A DNA stretch of 64,000 bases. Origin: Pseudovibrio sp947494035. GTDB lineage: Bacteria > Pseudomonadota > Alphaproteobacteria > Rhizobiales > Stappiaceae. Below, piece after piece: positions 54,036 to 62,264 of the stretch. Within the stretch, counting starts at the first letter, position 1. Each line of letters opens with the position of its first letter. A program made the position numbers and the translations under genes. The stretch is from assembly GCA_947494035.1 (NCBI GenBank), contig CANLTN010000018.1:1-64000 (forward strand), in the 5' to 3' direction. A model generated the notes under the pieces. That model saw only the letters and a program-made list of their open reading frames with translations. It did no database searches and was not told the DNA's origin.

Positions 54036-55505
54036 CTAGGCTGCGACAACAGCCGGTAAACACTCGTATTTGTATGGACTTAGTGGGAGCGAGCGCGACT
54101 GGTCTGCGTGGGCCACTGCCTTACCGATGACGATAAGTGTGGGTCCGGTGACGCTGTCATGCTGCTCGAAGTCGCAAAGATCTTGCAGGGTGCCTGCAAA
54201 ATTGCGTTCTTTTGTCTGGGCTGCGTTCTCAATGGCCATGACCGGCGTGGATAAGTCCATTCCGGCTTTGGCGAGTAAGTTGGCGACTTTCCCCGCCACT
54301 GTGCGGCCCATGTAAACAGCGGTGGTGGAGCCATTCAGGGCGAGATCTGCCCAATCGGGGAGAACATCTCCGTGCTGGTTGTGTCCTGTGGCGAAGACCA
54401 GTGACGAGGAAACACCCCGTAATGTCAACGGTATCTGTGCACTGGCAGCAGCGGCGAAGGCTGCGGTGACACCGGGCACAATGTCAAAGTCGACATCATG
54501 TTCACGTAGCGCGGCGATCTCCTCGCCAGCCCGTCCAAACACCATCGGGTCCCCTGCTTTGAGGCGGACAACCCGTTTGCCGGACTTAGCGGCGGCGACC
54601 AATAACTGGTTGATTTGGGTTTGCGTTGAACTGTGCGTTCCTTTGCGTTTTCCTACGCTGATACGCGTTGCATCGCGGCGGCCCATGGAAACCACAGCAT
54701 CCGGCACCAACGCATCGTAAAAAATCACATCAGCTTCCTGCAGGACGCGCTGTGCGCGCAAGGTCAGCAGGTCCTCGGCTCCGGGGCCAGCGCCGACGAG
54801 CCAGACATATCCGCGCTGGTCCTGCTCACTGTTCAGCAAGCGATGCACTTCGGTCAGGGCCTTTTGTGTCTCACCAGCAAAAGTGTTCGCTGCGACGGAA
54901 CCTGAAAAAAATTCAGCCCAAAAGCGGCGGCGTGCACTTCCCGAAGGCATCAGCTTGCCAACTGTGGCACGGAAACTTTCTGCCAGTCTTGCGAGCTGAC
55001 CAGCTTCGCGTGGCAACAAGGCTTCAACCTGTGCGCGGATGTGGCGGGCATAAACAGGGCCTACGCCTGTTGAAGTGATTGCCACGGCAACAGGGGCGCG
55101 ATTGACCATTGCACCGGTGTAAAAATCACAAAGCTCAGGACGATCCACCGCATTTACCGGAATGCCCTTCTCGCGGGCTGCTTCCACCACCTCGCGGTCC
55201 AGCTCTTCTTCGTCATTGGCCGCAAACACAAGGACTGCGCCATCCAGATAAGCCGGATTGAATGCGTTGAGCATAAAGACGCCGTCTGCATCGGAGACCG
55301 CTTCTGCCAGAGCTGCACTTGGGCGCTCATGGCTAACGACACGGATGTGTGCTTTGGTTTGCGCCAGTAGCCTTACTTTCGCAGCAGCTTCATCACCGCA
55401 GCCAACAACAACAACCATTTTGCCTTCAACCTTGTGAAAGGTTGGAAAGACAGCGAGTTTATTGTTCTCGTCCTGCTGTGTGTTGAAGCTCTCTACCAAA
55501 GCCAT
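54036..55505 (-). CDS. cysG: Siroheme synthase (CysG, multifunctional)
   Basis: A 489-residue fusion of a precorrin-2 dehydrogenase/ferrochelatase domain (residues about 20-220) and uroporphyrinogen III C-methyltransferase (about 230-480). The NAD site is VVVVGCGDEAAAKVRLLAQT, where most have GGG; the SUMT domain shows LVGAGPGAEDLLTLRA, RLKAGDPMVFGRAGEE and VPGVTAAFAAAASAQIPLT. It makes siroheme for CysI. The ATG at 55505 has GGAGA upstream. First gene of the operon. Confidence 0.94.
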   Translation of the reverse strand: MALVESFNTQQDENNKLAVFPTFHKVEGKMVVVVGCGDEAAAKVRLLAQTKAHIRVVSHERPSAALAEAVSDADGVFMLNAFNPAYLDGAVLVFAANDEEELDREVVEAAREKGIPVNAVDRPELCDFYTGAMVNRAPVAVAITSTGVGPVYARHIRAQVEALLPREAGQLARLAESFRATVGKLMPSGSARRRFWAEFFSGSVAANTFAGETQKALTEVHRLLNSEQDQRGYVWLVGAGPGAEDLLTLRAQRVLQEADVIFYDALVPDAVVSMGRRDATRISVGKRKGTHSSTQTQINQLLVAAAKSGKRVVRLKAGDPMVFGRAGEEIAALREHDVDFDIVPGVTAAFAAAASAQIPLTLRGVSSSLVFATGHNQHGDVLPDWADLALNGSTTAVYMGRTVAGKVANLLAKAGMDLSTPVMAIENAAQTKERNFAGTLQDLCDFEQHDSVTGPTLIVIGKAVAHADQSRSLPLSPYKYECLPAVVAA

Positions 55506-55969
55506 TGTGCTCTCCGGTCGGTTTGGGATCATTTGTCCTGAAGCGCATCCTTATGGAAAACGCTTCATTGCCGGTGAGTGTACAGAGGGGAGCTATCTGA
55601 AGCTCGGTATGGCATTCCAAAGCTGGCAGGTGGTTTAGAAAAGATTTTTTCCTAGCACGCAAACTGGGAAACGGCGTCCAGACCAAAATATCAGTGTGCT
55701 TAAAACATCATTCTACATTCACACCAAATAGAGGCCGCCCAAGCCCTCGACTTTGCCGACTGATCTACTGAATGAGAAAATAAATCTATGCGCAGTGTAT
55801 CCCTCTGGGATGGTGGGATACCCGTGTTGGAAACCTGCCGGTTTCGAAGAACCCGCTTTTTGAAGAATCTGGTTCTTCGTGGCTAACCTGCTGTTTCTAT
55901 GAGCTGTATATGGAGTGCGCAGGCAAGCGATATCGCCCTGACTTGCTTTGATAGATCCTCCCAAAAGGA
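55506..55969. other. Intergenic region upstream of cysG with two adjacent palindromes
   Basis: 464 bases between the LysR gene and cysG, both minus strand. Two palindromes adjoin: AAACC/GGTTT at 55831-55844 and perfect nine-base arms CGAAGAACC/GGTTCTTCG at 55845-55879. Neither has a T-run. They may end the LysR message or be operator sites; the cys promoter should be in the lower-numbered part. No gene seen. Confidence 0.5.
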
Positions 55970-56875
55970 TTAGGCAGCACAGCAAGCTTTGTCTTTTTCC
56001 ATTTCGCTCAGTATCCAGTCCCGGAACAGCTTTATTTTCCGGTTGTTTTTCTGCGTTTCACGATAAACAAGCCAAACTGGATTGTCAGCCGTGCACTTTA
56101 ATTCAAAGGGCTGAATAAGCAGGCCGTCACGCAAGGCACTGGAATGAAACAACGGCGTCAGAATAGCGACGCCATGCCCTGCAATCGCGATATTCCCATC
56201 AACAGCTTGCGTGCCCATTTGGGAAATAGGTTGCTTTGAAAAATCTGGGTCTTTCACTCCAGCTGCTTCAAACCAATTTCTCCACCAAGGATCCCCCATA
56301 TCAATGAGGGGAAGCTTCAGCAGGTCTTCCGGTTTGTTCACGCCGCCAATGCTCTCAGCAAGCCTCGGACTTAACATGGGGGTATAAGTAACTTCCGCGA
56401 GTTTGTGTGAACATAACCCCGGCCAATTTTTGGAACCATTCCTGATCCCCATATCGATATCAGAGGACGCAAAATCGACAACATTGCCAGAAGTTTCCAA
56501 CTGAACGGCCACTTTGGGGTTTGCCATCTGGAACGCTCCAATACGCAACGAGAGCCAATTCATGGCAAACGTGGGAACCACACTTAACTTCAGTGTCCCG
56601 TCCTGTGTTCCTCGCACTGCCGAAAAGCCAGCACGAATGGACTGGAAGGCCTCACCTGCTATTGCCGAAAGTTGAGCGCCCGCATCTGTTAAGACAACCT
56701 GTCTTCCCACCCGATTGAACAAGGGTTTGCCGGTGCGATCTTCCAGCACTTTTATCTGGTAGCTCACAGCGGCTTGCGTCATCCCCAGCTCCTCCGCAGC
56801 GCGGGTGAAATTGGAATGTCTTGCAGCAGCTTCAAAGGCGCGCAGAGCGTTGAGTGGAGGCAGGCTGTTCGGCAT
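55970..56875 (-). CDS. LysR family regulator (GcvA-like)
   Basis: A 301-residue LysR-type regulator. The N-terminal helix-turn-helix reads LNALRAFEAAARHSNFTRAA and EELGMTQAAVSYQIKVLE, close to GcvA/AmpR-type members, and the C-terminal effector domain follows (residues about 90-295). It is divergent from a small DUF1127-like gene across 98 bases, a layout typical of a LysR regulator and its target. The effector is unknown. Confidence 0.92.
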   Translation of the reverse strand: MPNSLPPLNALRAFEAAARHSNFTRAAEELGMTQAAVSYQIKVLEDRTGKPLFNRVGRQVVLTDAGAQLSAIAGEAFQSIRAGFSAVRGTQDGTLKLSVVPTFAMNWLSLRIGAFQMANPKVAVQLETSGNVVDFASSDIDMGIRNGSKNWPGLCSHKLAEVTYTPMLSPRLAESIGGVNKPEDLLKLPLIDMGDPWWRNWFEAAGVKDPDFSKQPISQMGTQAVDGNIAIAGHGVAILTPLFHSSALRDGLLIQPFELKCTADNPVWLVYRETQKNNRKIKLFRDWILSEMEKDKACCAA

Positions 56876-56973
56876 TTGTAATAAATTCTCCTTATGTACT
56901 CATCCCTATATTCAATTGGACTGCAAATGCAAGCTCCGGCATTAATCACCCCAACAGAAAACGGAGAAAAATC

Positions 56974-57165
56974 ATGGTAGACTTTGTCGCCGAAGTTCGA
57001 AAAATCGAAAATAAACCCAGTATTTTCAGTGCCCTAATTAAAGCACTTGGAAACTTGCTCCAATCAGAAGAACGCGGGAGTGAACGTTTGGATGCGCGTT
57101 CCCTGCCACCCCATTTGCAAAGGGATATAGGGGTGGATCTGGAGTCAAGATCATCTATCAGGTGA
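56974..57165 (+). CDS. DUF1127-like small protein
   Basis: A 63-residue protein. The C-terminal segment ERLDARSLPPHLQRDIGVD resembles the DUF1127 motif (LDDRxLRDIGL-like), known from small alphaproteobacterial proteins with roles in RNA turnover, phosphate and carbon metabolism in Agrobacterium and Rhodobacter. GGAGA lies seven bases before the ATG at 56974. It is divergent from the LysR gene and is the likely target. The match is to a short motif, so the family call is moderate. Confidence 0.65.
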   Translation: MVDFVAEVRKIENKPSIFSALIKALGNLLQSEERGSERLDARSLPPHLQRDIGVDLESRSSIR

Positions 57166-57303
57166 GCAAGGATAAGGTTGTCATATGGTTCTTATAATAC
57201 CCGTTTCCTCCCCGGCAGCCCCAAACTGGCGAAGCAGGCTGTGCCAGAACAGCCGCTTCGACTAAATTAATTTTCAGCGAGCGCTCTTACTTCAGGCCGG
57301 TCT

Positions 57304-57594
57304 TCATTTATGTCTCAGATATCGATTGAGCTTGGTCCGTTTGGCTTCTGCTGCGATCGCGATGTCTTCAGCCGTAAAGAGGCCCATCTCTATGCATCGC
57401 TGTATCATGTGAGAGAGGTCACCAACCTCAGCCGCTAACAGCTCTGCATTGGTGCGCTCGTTATCCGGTCCGGTCGCATTCGCACCAAACCGCAAGACTT
57501 TGCTAACCTGCTGCTGCACCTCGGCACACTCTTCCATCAGAACAATCAGGAGCTCACGTTCGAGGCCCTCTGGGAGTGGATTGGTGTCTGTCAT
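57304..57594 (-). CDS. MazG-like nucleotide pyrophosphohydrolase family protein
   Basis: A 96-residue all-alpha protein. ELLIVLMEECAEVQQQVSKV contains the EEx(n)E metal-binding pattern of the MazG/HisE/dUTPase-2 superfamily and AAEVGDLSHMIQRCIE the second ExxD. Such small members hydrolyse nucleoside triphosphates or are of phage type. The gene is alone. The substrate cannot be told. Confidence 0.75.
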   Translation of the reverse strand: MTDTNPLPEGLERELLIVLMEECAEVQQQVSKVLRFGANATGPDNERTNAELLAAEVGDLSHMIQRCIEMGLFTAEDIAIAAEAKRTKLNRYLRHK

Positions 57595-58405
57595 GGCGTT
57601 GCCCGTCGTGTCTATTATGCTGGACGAAGACTACCACGTTCATTTGGCCTCAGAGATATCGCAGGGCACGCGATCCCCAATTGGGATTGCTCACTTGCTT
57701 GAAACAAACATCACAAAGACCACTGATTAGTTGAAGTGCGGGACTAAGCGGTCCTTCGCTGCAAGTGCAAAAATTTAGGTCAACATCAGGCGATTGCTGA
57801 CGGGGTGGGCCATGAGCGGACACACAGGCGTTTCCCTTAGGAGTTGAACCTGCCCCCCCGAAGGCTTCTGGTTAGCATCCGGCGTAGCGTAAAGTCGTCA
57901 TGTGGCTCTTATTTGATCTTGTGCTGACATAGCAGGCGCGCACTAGCACCACTGAGAACTCATCTAATAATGGGGGATTACCTTATCCATGGCGCTTATT
58001 TTGAGCTCCAAGCAGCTCTGGCGTGGAGTTATCCTAGTTTTCCCCTCAGACATATCGTTTAGTTTTTTGCATCTATACAGAGTAGATGGAAACGATGAAT
58101 CCGATCTCTATCGCGTGAGAAATGATCGTCATTTTCTCTGGACTGAATCCGGAGGCGTTTTGAAATGAAAGTAACATCAAGTTAACTAAGCGCTAACTCA
58201 CTCCTATCAATATATTTTTTATAAATAAACATATTTCTCATTCGAGTTGGAAGTTTTTATACATGAGTTTTTATGAAAAGACATAGTGCAGTTCAACAAT
58301 ATCAATATGTATGGGCGTGTTTATAATGGATACTAAGTTAAATTGAATATATTTATTTCTTGTTTTGAAAAAAATCAGCCTCGAGTAGGCGATAAGCAAT
58401 AGATA

Positions 58406-58423
58406 CACCTTATATATTAGGTG
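58406..58423 (+). promoter_or_regulatory. lux-box-like palindrome upstream of the LuxR gene
   Basis: CACCTTATATATTAGGTG is an 18-base inverted repeat with eight of nine positions paired, the usual size of lux/tra boxes, 53 bases before the LuxR start. Its outer bases CACCT/AGGTG are not the classical ACCTG, so the assignment is tentative. Confidence 0.45.
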
Positions 58424-58447
58424 CATCTTTCGTAAGGTAAGGTTGTT

Positions 58448-58464
58448 GGAGGCATAATATGTAG
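58448..58464 (+). promoter_or_regulatory. Start-stop mini-ORF with strong SD before the LuxR gene
   Basis: GGAGG (58448-58452) is six bases from an ATG (58459) that is immediately followed by TAG. The LuxR start at 58476 lies 11 bases after this stop in another frame and has only a weaker AGGGG. Ribosomes should be drawn to the mini-ORF and terminate or re-initiate. Confidence 0.5.
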
Positions 58465-58475
58465 GGGCGTATAAA

Positions 58476-59195
58476 ATGAATTCGTTGACTGCTGCACTGG
58501 AATTTGTTGAATCTGTTAATAACGAAGAGACGCCTGACGGTATTTCTAAGCGTATTGCTGAACTTGGTCAGTCTTTTGGCTTTACAAGTTTTTGTCTCGC
58601 TGCGATCCCCGAAGCTGGCGCATCCTTTGATGGCTCTATTATGTTGAGCGGCTGGCGAGCTGAATGGCAACAACGCTATCTCGACCGAGATTACGTACAA
58701 AACGATCCGATTGTCGCAAAAGCGCGCACCGCAAGTCGACCATTCCTTTGGTCAAGCGTTGCCCGTGATCGCGATCTCACTTCAGATGAACAGCAAGTTC
58801 TATCAGAAGCCCGCAATTTCGGAATGTATGACGGCGTTTGTGTCCCAGTGCGTGGCCTTCATGGTTATCAAGGCATGCTGACTTTTGGCGGACCAGAAGT
58901 ACGACTGAATGAACGCGAAATTAGTGTGCTTCATCTGGTTGGTATTTATGCGAGCAATAAGGTGCGTGAACTGGTTGGTTCAAGCACCACCCGTCCCCGC
59001 CATCGCCTTACGCCTCGTGAACTTGAGTGTTTGAAGTGGGCTGCTGCAGGCAAAACAAGTTGGGAGATCAGTCAAATCCTAAATATCTCTCAGCATACTG
59101 CGGACTGGTATCTGGCTTCAGCTGCCAGAAAGCTGCATGCATCGAATAGAACACACGCGGTGGCTGAGGGTTTCCGGTTCGGCCTTATTCGATAA
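58476..59195 (+). CDS. LuxR family regulator with autoinducer-binding domain (solo)
   Basis: A 239-residue LuxR-type regulator. The acyl-homoserine-lactone pocket residues known from TraR are kept: W and Y in WRAEWQQRYLDRDY, D-P in QNDPIVAKAR, W in RPFLWSSV and G in FGMYDGVCV. The C-terminal GerE helix-turn-helix shows LTPRELECLKWAAAGKTSWE and SNRTHAVAEG. No luxI synthase is adjacent, so it is a solo or uses a distant synthase. Upstream are a lux-box-like palindrome and a mini-ORF that may control its translation. Confidence 0.9.
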   Translation: MNSLTAALEFVESVNNEETPDGISKRIAELGQSFGFTSFCLAAIPEAGASFDGSIMLSGWRAEWQQRYLDRDYVQNDPIVAKARTASRPFLWSSVARDRDLTSDEQQVLSEARNFGMYDGVCVPVRGLHGYQGMLTFGGPEVRLNEREISVLHLVGIYASNKVRELVGSSTTRPRHRLTPRELECLKWAAAGKTSWEISQILNISQHTADWYLASAARKLHASNRTHAVAEGFRFGLIR

Positions 59196-59310
59196 GTCTA
59201 AACGACACCGATTTATGCTCTCGGCAGGGAAAGCACCGCACCCCCTGCCGTTTGCACGTGTACGGCCTTCGCTCGATTTTCAGCATTCAGCCATTCCGTG
59301 GAATGATTTA

Positions 59311-59448
59311 CTTCCTAATGGATTTTCTGGCCTCTGGCACCCTGGCGCAGGCCTTGCGGTAGACTTCCTCATGCTTGAAGTTCACCAGAACAGTTCGATG
59401 AAACATCGTCACGCCAGGCTCCTCTGAAGCTCGCCCCATTATCCGGAC
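59311..59448 (-). pseudogene. Possible IS3-type transposase remnant
   Basis: A short minus-strand frame contains NFKHEEVYRKACARVPEAR, which resembles the WRSLKYEEVYLxAYxSxxEAR region near the end of IS3-family OrfB transposases. The catalytic DDE glutamate region and the ends of an IS are not recognisable, and a stop interrupts it. The rest of the 511-base gap 59196-59706 has no gene. This is a weak call. Confidence 0.25.
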
Positions 59449-59653
59449 ACGCTGAAAACGCACACAAGCGTAAATAGCAAAAATGTTTCAGCGGTATGAT
59501 CCCTGTGCCAAGGCGAATGTCACGATTGATCACGCAGTGACGTACTGCAACCGCGAAGGCCTATGCATTGGTGAAGGTCAGAAAAGGGCTCATTCTTCGG
59601 TATGAGAGTATATAACTCTCCCGCACTTCTAAGGTTGTTCTCCGCAAAACACA

Positions 59654-59677
59654 AAAGCCTCGAGCAAACGGGGCTTT
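59654..59677 (-). terminator. Terminator after the thiolase gene
   Basis: AAAGCCTCG/CGGGGCTTT (one G:U pair) with a six-base loop lies 30-50 bases beyond the thiolase stop and is followed on that strand by TTTTG. Confidence 0.65.
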
Positions 59678-59706
59678 CATGCGTTTATCGGTATCTTTAG
59701 TGGTGC

Positions 59707-60870
59707 TTACTTTAAGCGCTGCATGACGGAGACGTAGTTGGCGACGGCGGCGCCGCCCATGTTGAAGATGCCGCCGAGTTCTGCGCCTTCTACCTGAATG
59801 CCGCCAGCTTCGCCCACCAGCTGCATGGCTGTGAGGGCGTGCATGGAAACGCCGGTTGCGCCGATTGGGTGACCTTTGGCTTTTAGGCCGCCAGATGGGT
59901 TGACTGGCAGTTTGCCGTCCTTCTGGGTCCAGCCTTCCAGAATAGCTTTTGCGCCCTGCCCTTCTGGCACAAGACCCATGGCTTCGTATTCGATCAGCTC
60001 TGCGATGGTGAAGCAGTCGTGGGTTTCGACAAAGGACAGATCTTCAACGGAGATGTTGGCCATGGAGAGCGCGCGCTTCCACGCTTCAGTGCAGCCTTCA
60101 AACTTGAGGATGTCGCGTTTGGACATTGGCAGGAAGTCCTGCGCGTGGCCCATGCCGCGGAAGGCAACGGCCTTTTTCGCGGAAAGCGCTGTTGTGGTGT
60201 CGGTGAGGACGATTGCAGCTGCGCCGTCAGATACCAGCGAACAGTCGGTGCGCTTGAGCGGGCCGGCCACGAACGGGTTCTTTTCGCTCTCGTTGAGGCA
60301 GAACTCTACGCCGAGGTCCTTGCGCATCTGCGCGTATGGGTTATCAACGCCGTTCTTGTGGTTTTTTGCTGCGATGTGCGCCAGTGCTTCGCTCTGGTCG
60401 CCATACTTCTGGAAGTACATGCCTGCGATTTTGCCAAAGACGCCTGCGAAGCCAGCCGGGGTTTCGCCATCTTCCGGCAGGTAAGAGGCTTTGAGGAGGT
60501 TCGCACCGATTTCGCGGCCCGGAGTCGTGGTCATCTGCTCAACACCAACGACGAGCACGAACTTGGCGTCGCCTGCCTTGATGGATTTTACACCCTGATG
60601 AACGGCTGCGGAGCCTGTTGCACATGCGTTTTCTACGCGTGTGGTTGGCTTGAAACGCAGTTTGTCGTCTGCCTGCAGCACGAGGCTTGCGGTAAAATCC
60701 TGCTTGGAGAAACCGGCGTTGAAGTGGCCCAGTACGATCTCGTCGATATCTTCTGCGGCGAGACCGGCGTCCTCGATCGCTTGCTTGGCAACTTTTGTTA
60801 CGAGAGTCTCGACGGTCTCATCTGCCAGTTTGCCAAATGGTGTGTGTGCCCAACCAATAATTGCGGCCAT
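59707..60870 (-). CDS. Acetyl-CoA acetyltransferase/thiolase family protein
   Basis: A 387-residue thiolase-fold enzyme. The nucleophilic Cys is in VENACATGSAAVHQG, the His-containing segment in NPSGGLKAKGHPIGATG, and the final motif is IFNMGGAAVANYVSV, where the usual CxGGG-type C-terminal Cys (CGGGGQG) is replaced by MGGAA. This resembles the SCP2/nonspecific lipid-transfer thiolase group more than PhaA. The ATG at 60870 has GGGAGAAG upstream. It may cleave 3-oxoacyl-CoA; direction and substrate are not certain. Monocistronic. Confidence 0.88.
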   Translation of the reverse strand: MAAIIGWAHTPFGKLADETVETLVTKVAKQAIEDAGLAAEDIDEIVLGHFNAGFSKQDFTASLVLQADDKLRFKPTTRVENACATGSAAVHQGVKSIKAGDAKFVLVVGVEQMTTTPGREIGANLLKASYLPEDGETPAGFAGVFGKIAGMYFQKYGDQSEALAHIAAKNHKNGVDNPYAQMRKDLGVEFCLNESEKNPFVAGPLKRTDCSLVSDGAAAIVLTDTTTALSAKKAVAFRGMGHAQDFLPMSKRDILKFEGCTEAWKRALSMANISVEDLSFVETHDCFTIAELIEYEAMGLVPEGQGAKAILEGWTQKDGKLPVNPSGGLKAKGHPIGATGVSMHALTAMQLVGEAGGIQVEGAELGGIFNMGGAAVANYVSVMQRLK

Positions 60871-61231
60871 GTTCTTCTCCCAAAGGACTTGATGTGGGTG
60901 CCGTAAGTCTCGCCTCAAACCCGGCTCTCAAATTTGCGCAGATCGTTTCACCCCTCGGCGCCGGATGCAATCATACGGAAGTTGTAGTGAGCAGAGCTAT
61001 CCGAAGGACTTTGTGCTAGGTTTCATAGCGCTGTGCGTGATTTATTCCTTAAGCAGACGAGTAGCTGATGGGTTTTGCCAGTTGTTCAGGGCCATCGTGC
61101 CCTGCCCGCTGCTCGATCCCCTAATTGATACTGACTGGTTTCAATTAGGCAAAAACAGTCCTTCATATTGAGCGAATATCGGAATGTGCCTTGGGGAGTA
61201 AACTGGAGATTACTGCGAGTAATCCAAGAGT
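60871..61231. other. Divergent intergenic region with an inverted repeat
   Basis: 361 bases between the divergent thiolase and glycosyltransferase genes. A perfect nine-base inverted repeat CCTAATTGA/TCAATTAGG (61120-61128, 61141-61149) lies about 80 bases before the glycosyltransferase start. No other structure noticed. Confidence 0.45.
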
Positions 61232-62146
61232 TTGAGGTCCGATATCTCCACCCAGAGCAAAATCATCGATATTGCAGAAAAGCGTGCCCGACAAGGGGTA
61301 CTGGCTGCTGATGGCCGCTCTGAGAAACCCCGCATTCCGCTTTCGGTGTTCATCATTGCAATGAATGAAGAAGACCGGATCGGGCAAACAATTGCCAGCT
61401 GCATTCATTGGGCTGATGAAGTCATCGTGATTGATAGCGGGTCCACCGACCGGACGATCCCGCTTGCCCAGCGTATGGGCGCGCGCGTGTTGCACCATGA
61501 TTGGAACGGATACGGCCTGCAAAAGCGGTTTGGGGAAGACCAATGCCGGAATGACTGGATACTGAACATTGACGCGGACGAGGTGGTAACGCCTGCCCTG
61601 CGCGACGAGATACTGGGGCTGTTCCAGACCTCTGTGCTTACGCAGAACGATTTTTGGGAAGTGGATATTTGTGATGTTTGGCCGCACGAGAGAACTGCGG
61701 CAAAACACGCTTACTCGCACAAGCAAATCCGGCTTTACCGCAGGAGTGTTGGTCGGTTTGCTGCCAGTGCTGTTCACGATACGGTGCGCCCGCCCGGTGA
61801 TGCCAGAGTGGGTATGTTGAAGGGGCATATGGACCACCGCAGTATGCCCAGCATCACGTTCCACTTTGAAAAGATGAACCGCTACTCTTCCATGCAAGTG
61901 CAAGAGATGCACGGGCGCGGGCGCAGGCTCTCAAGGTCTCGGCTTCTTTACGAATTCCCCTTTGCGTTTTTGAAGGGATATCTGGTGCGCGGTTACTGCC
62001 GCTATGGCTGGTGGGGCCTGATTGCCTCCACCAACTATGCGGTGGGCCGGTATTTGCGACTTGCGAAATCCGTTGAGGCGGAGCTGATGGCCAAGGCGGG
62101 CAAGGCAGGGGAAGAAACGGGTGATGGGCGGCGGGAAAATGGGTGA
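61232..62146 (+). CDS. Glycosyltransferase family 2 (WaaE/KdtX-like)
   Basis: A 304-residue GT-A glycosyltransferase. The nucleotide-sugar motif begins VFIIAMNEEDRIGQTIASCI, with DEVIVIDSGSTDRT and the DXD-like NIDADEVVTPALRDE. This set is typical of LPS core beta-1,4-glucosyltransferases (WaaE). The conserved C-terminal part YGWWGLIASTNYAVGRYLRL is also found. A TTG start at 61232 is the longest possibility and is uncertain; the N-terminal 35 residues are not conserved-looking. It is followed by a second GT2 gene. Confidence 0.88.
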   Translation: MRSDISTQSKIIDIAEKRARQGVLAADGRSEKPRIPLSVFIIAMNEEDRIGQTIASCIHWADEVIVIDSGSTDRTIPLAQRMGARVLHHDWNGYGLQKRFGEDQCRNDWILNIDADEVVTPALRDEILGLFQTSVLTQNDFWEVDICDVWPHERTAAKHAYSHKQIRLYRRSVGRFAASAVHDTVRPPGDARVGMLKGHMDHRSMPSITFHFEKMNRYSSMQVQEMHGRGRRLSRSRLLYEFPFAFLKGYLVRGYCRYGWWGLIASTNYAVGRYLRLAKSVEAELMAKAGKAGEETGDGRRENG

Positions 62147-62264
62147 TGCCACGGTGCGTCCGGAGATGCCGTTTTCGGGGTGAACACAGGACAGACAGAG
62201 GCCGAGCGCGGGATGCCCTCCTGCTTTGGTGGTAAACCATGTTGGCAGACAGGTGAGCGGTACT

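Larger units (their letters stand above)
57595..58475. other. Long non-coding region upstream of the LuxR solo
   Basis: 881 bases without a convincing gene. The first 450 are G+C-moderate with no recognisable protein remnant; from about 58.05 kb the DNA is strongly A+T-rich, like a bent promoter region. It ends in a lux-box-like palindrome and a start-stop mini-ORF, both listed separately. No luxI gene is present here. Confidence 0.4.

Noticed and set aside
57727..58050. Transposon or phage remnant before the LuxR gene
   Set aside because: I translated parts by eye and found no recognisable protein similarity; left as unexplained non-coding DNA.
60965..61171. 68-codon plus-strand frame before the GT2 gene
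   Set aside because: No SD, contains the inverted repeat at its 3' part and no family resemblance.
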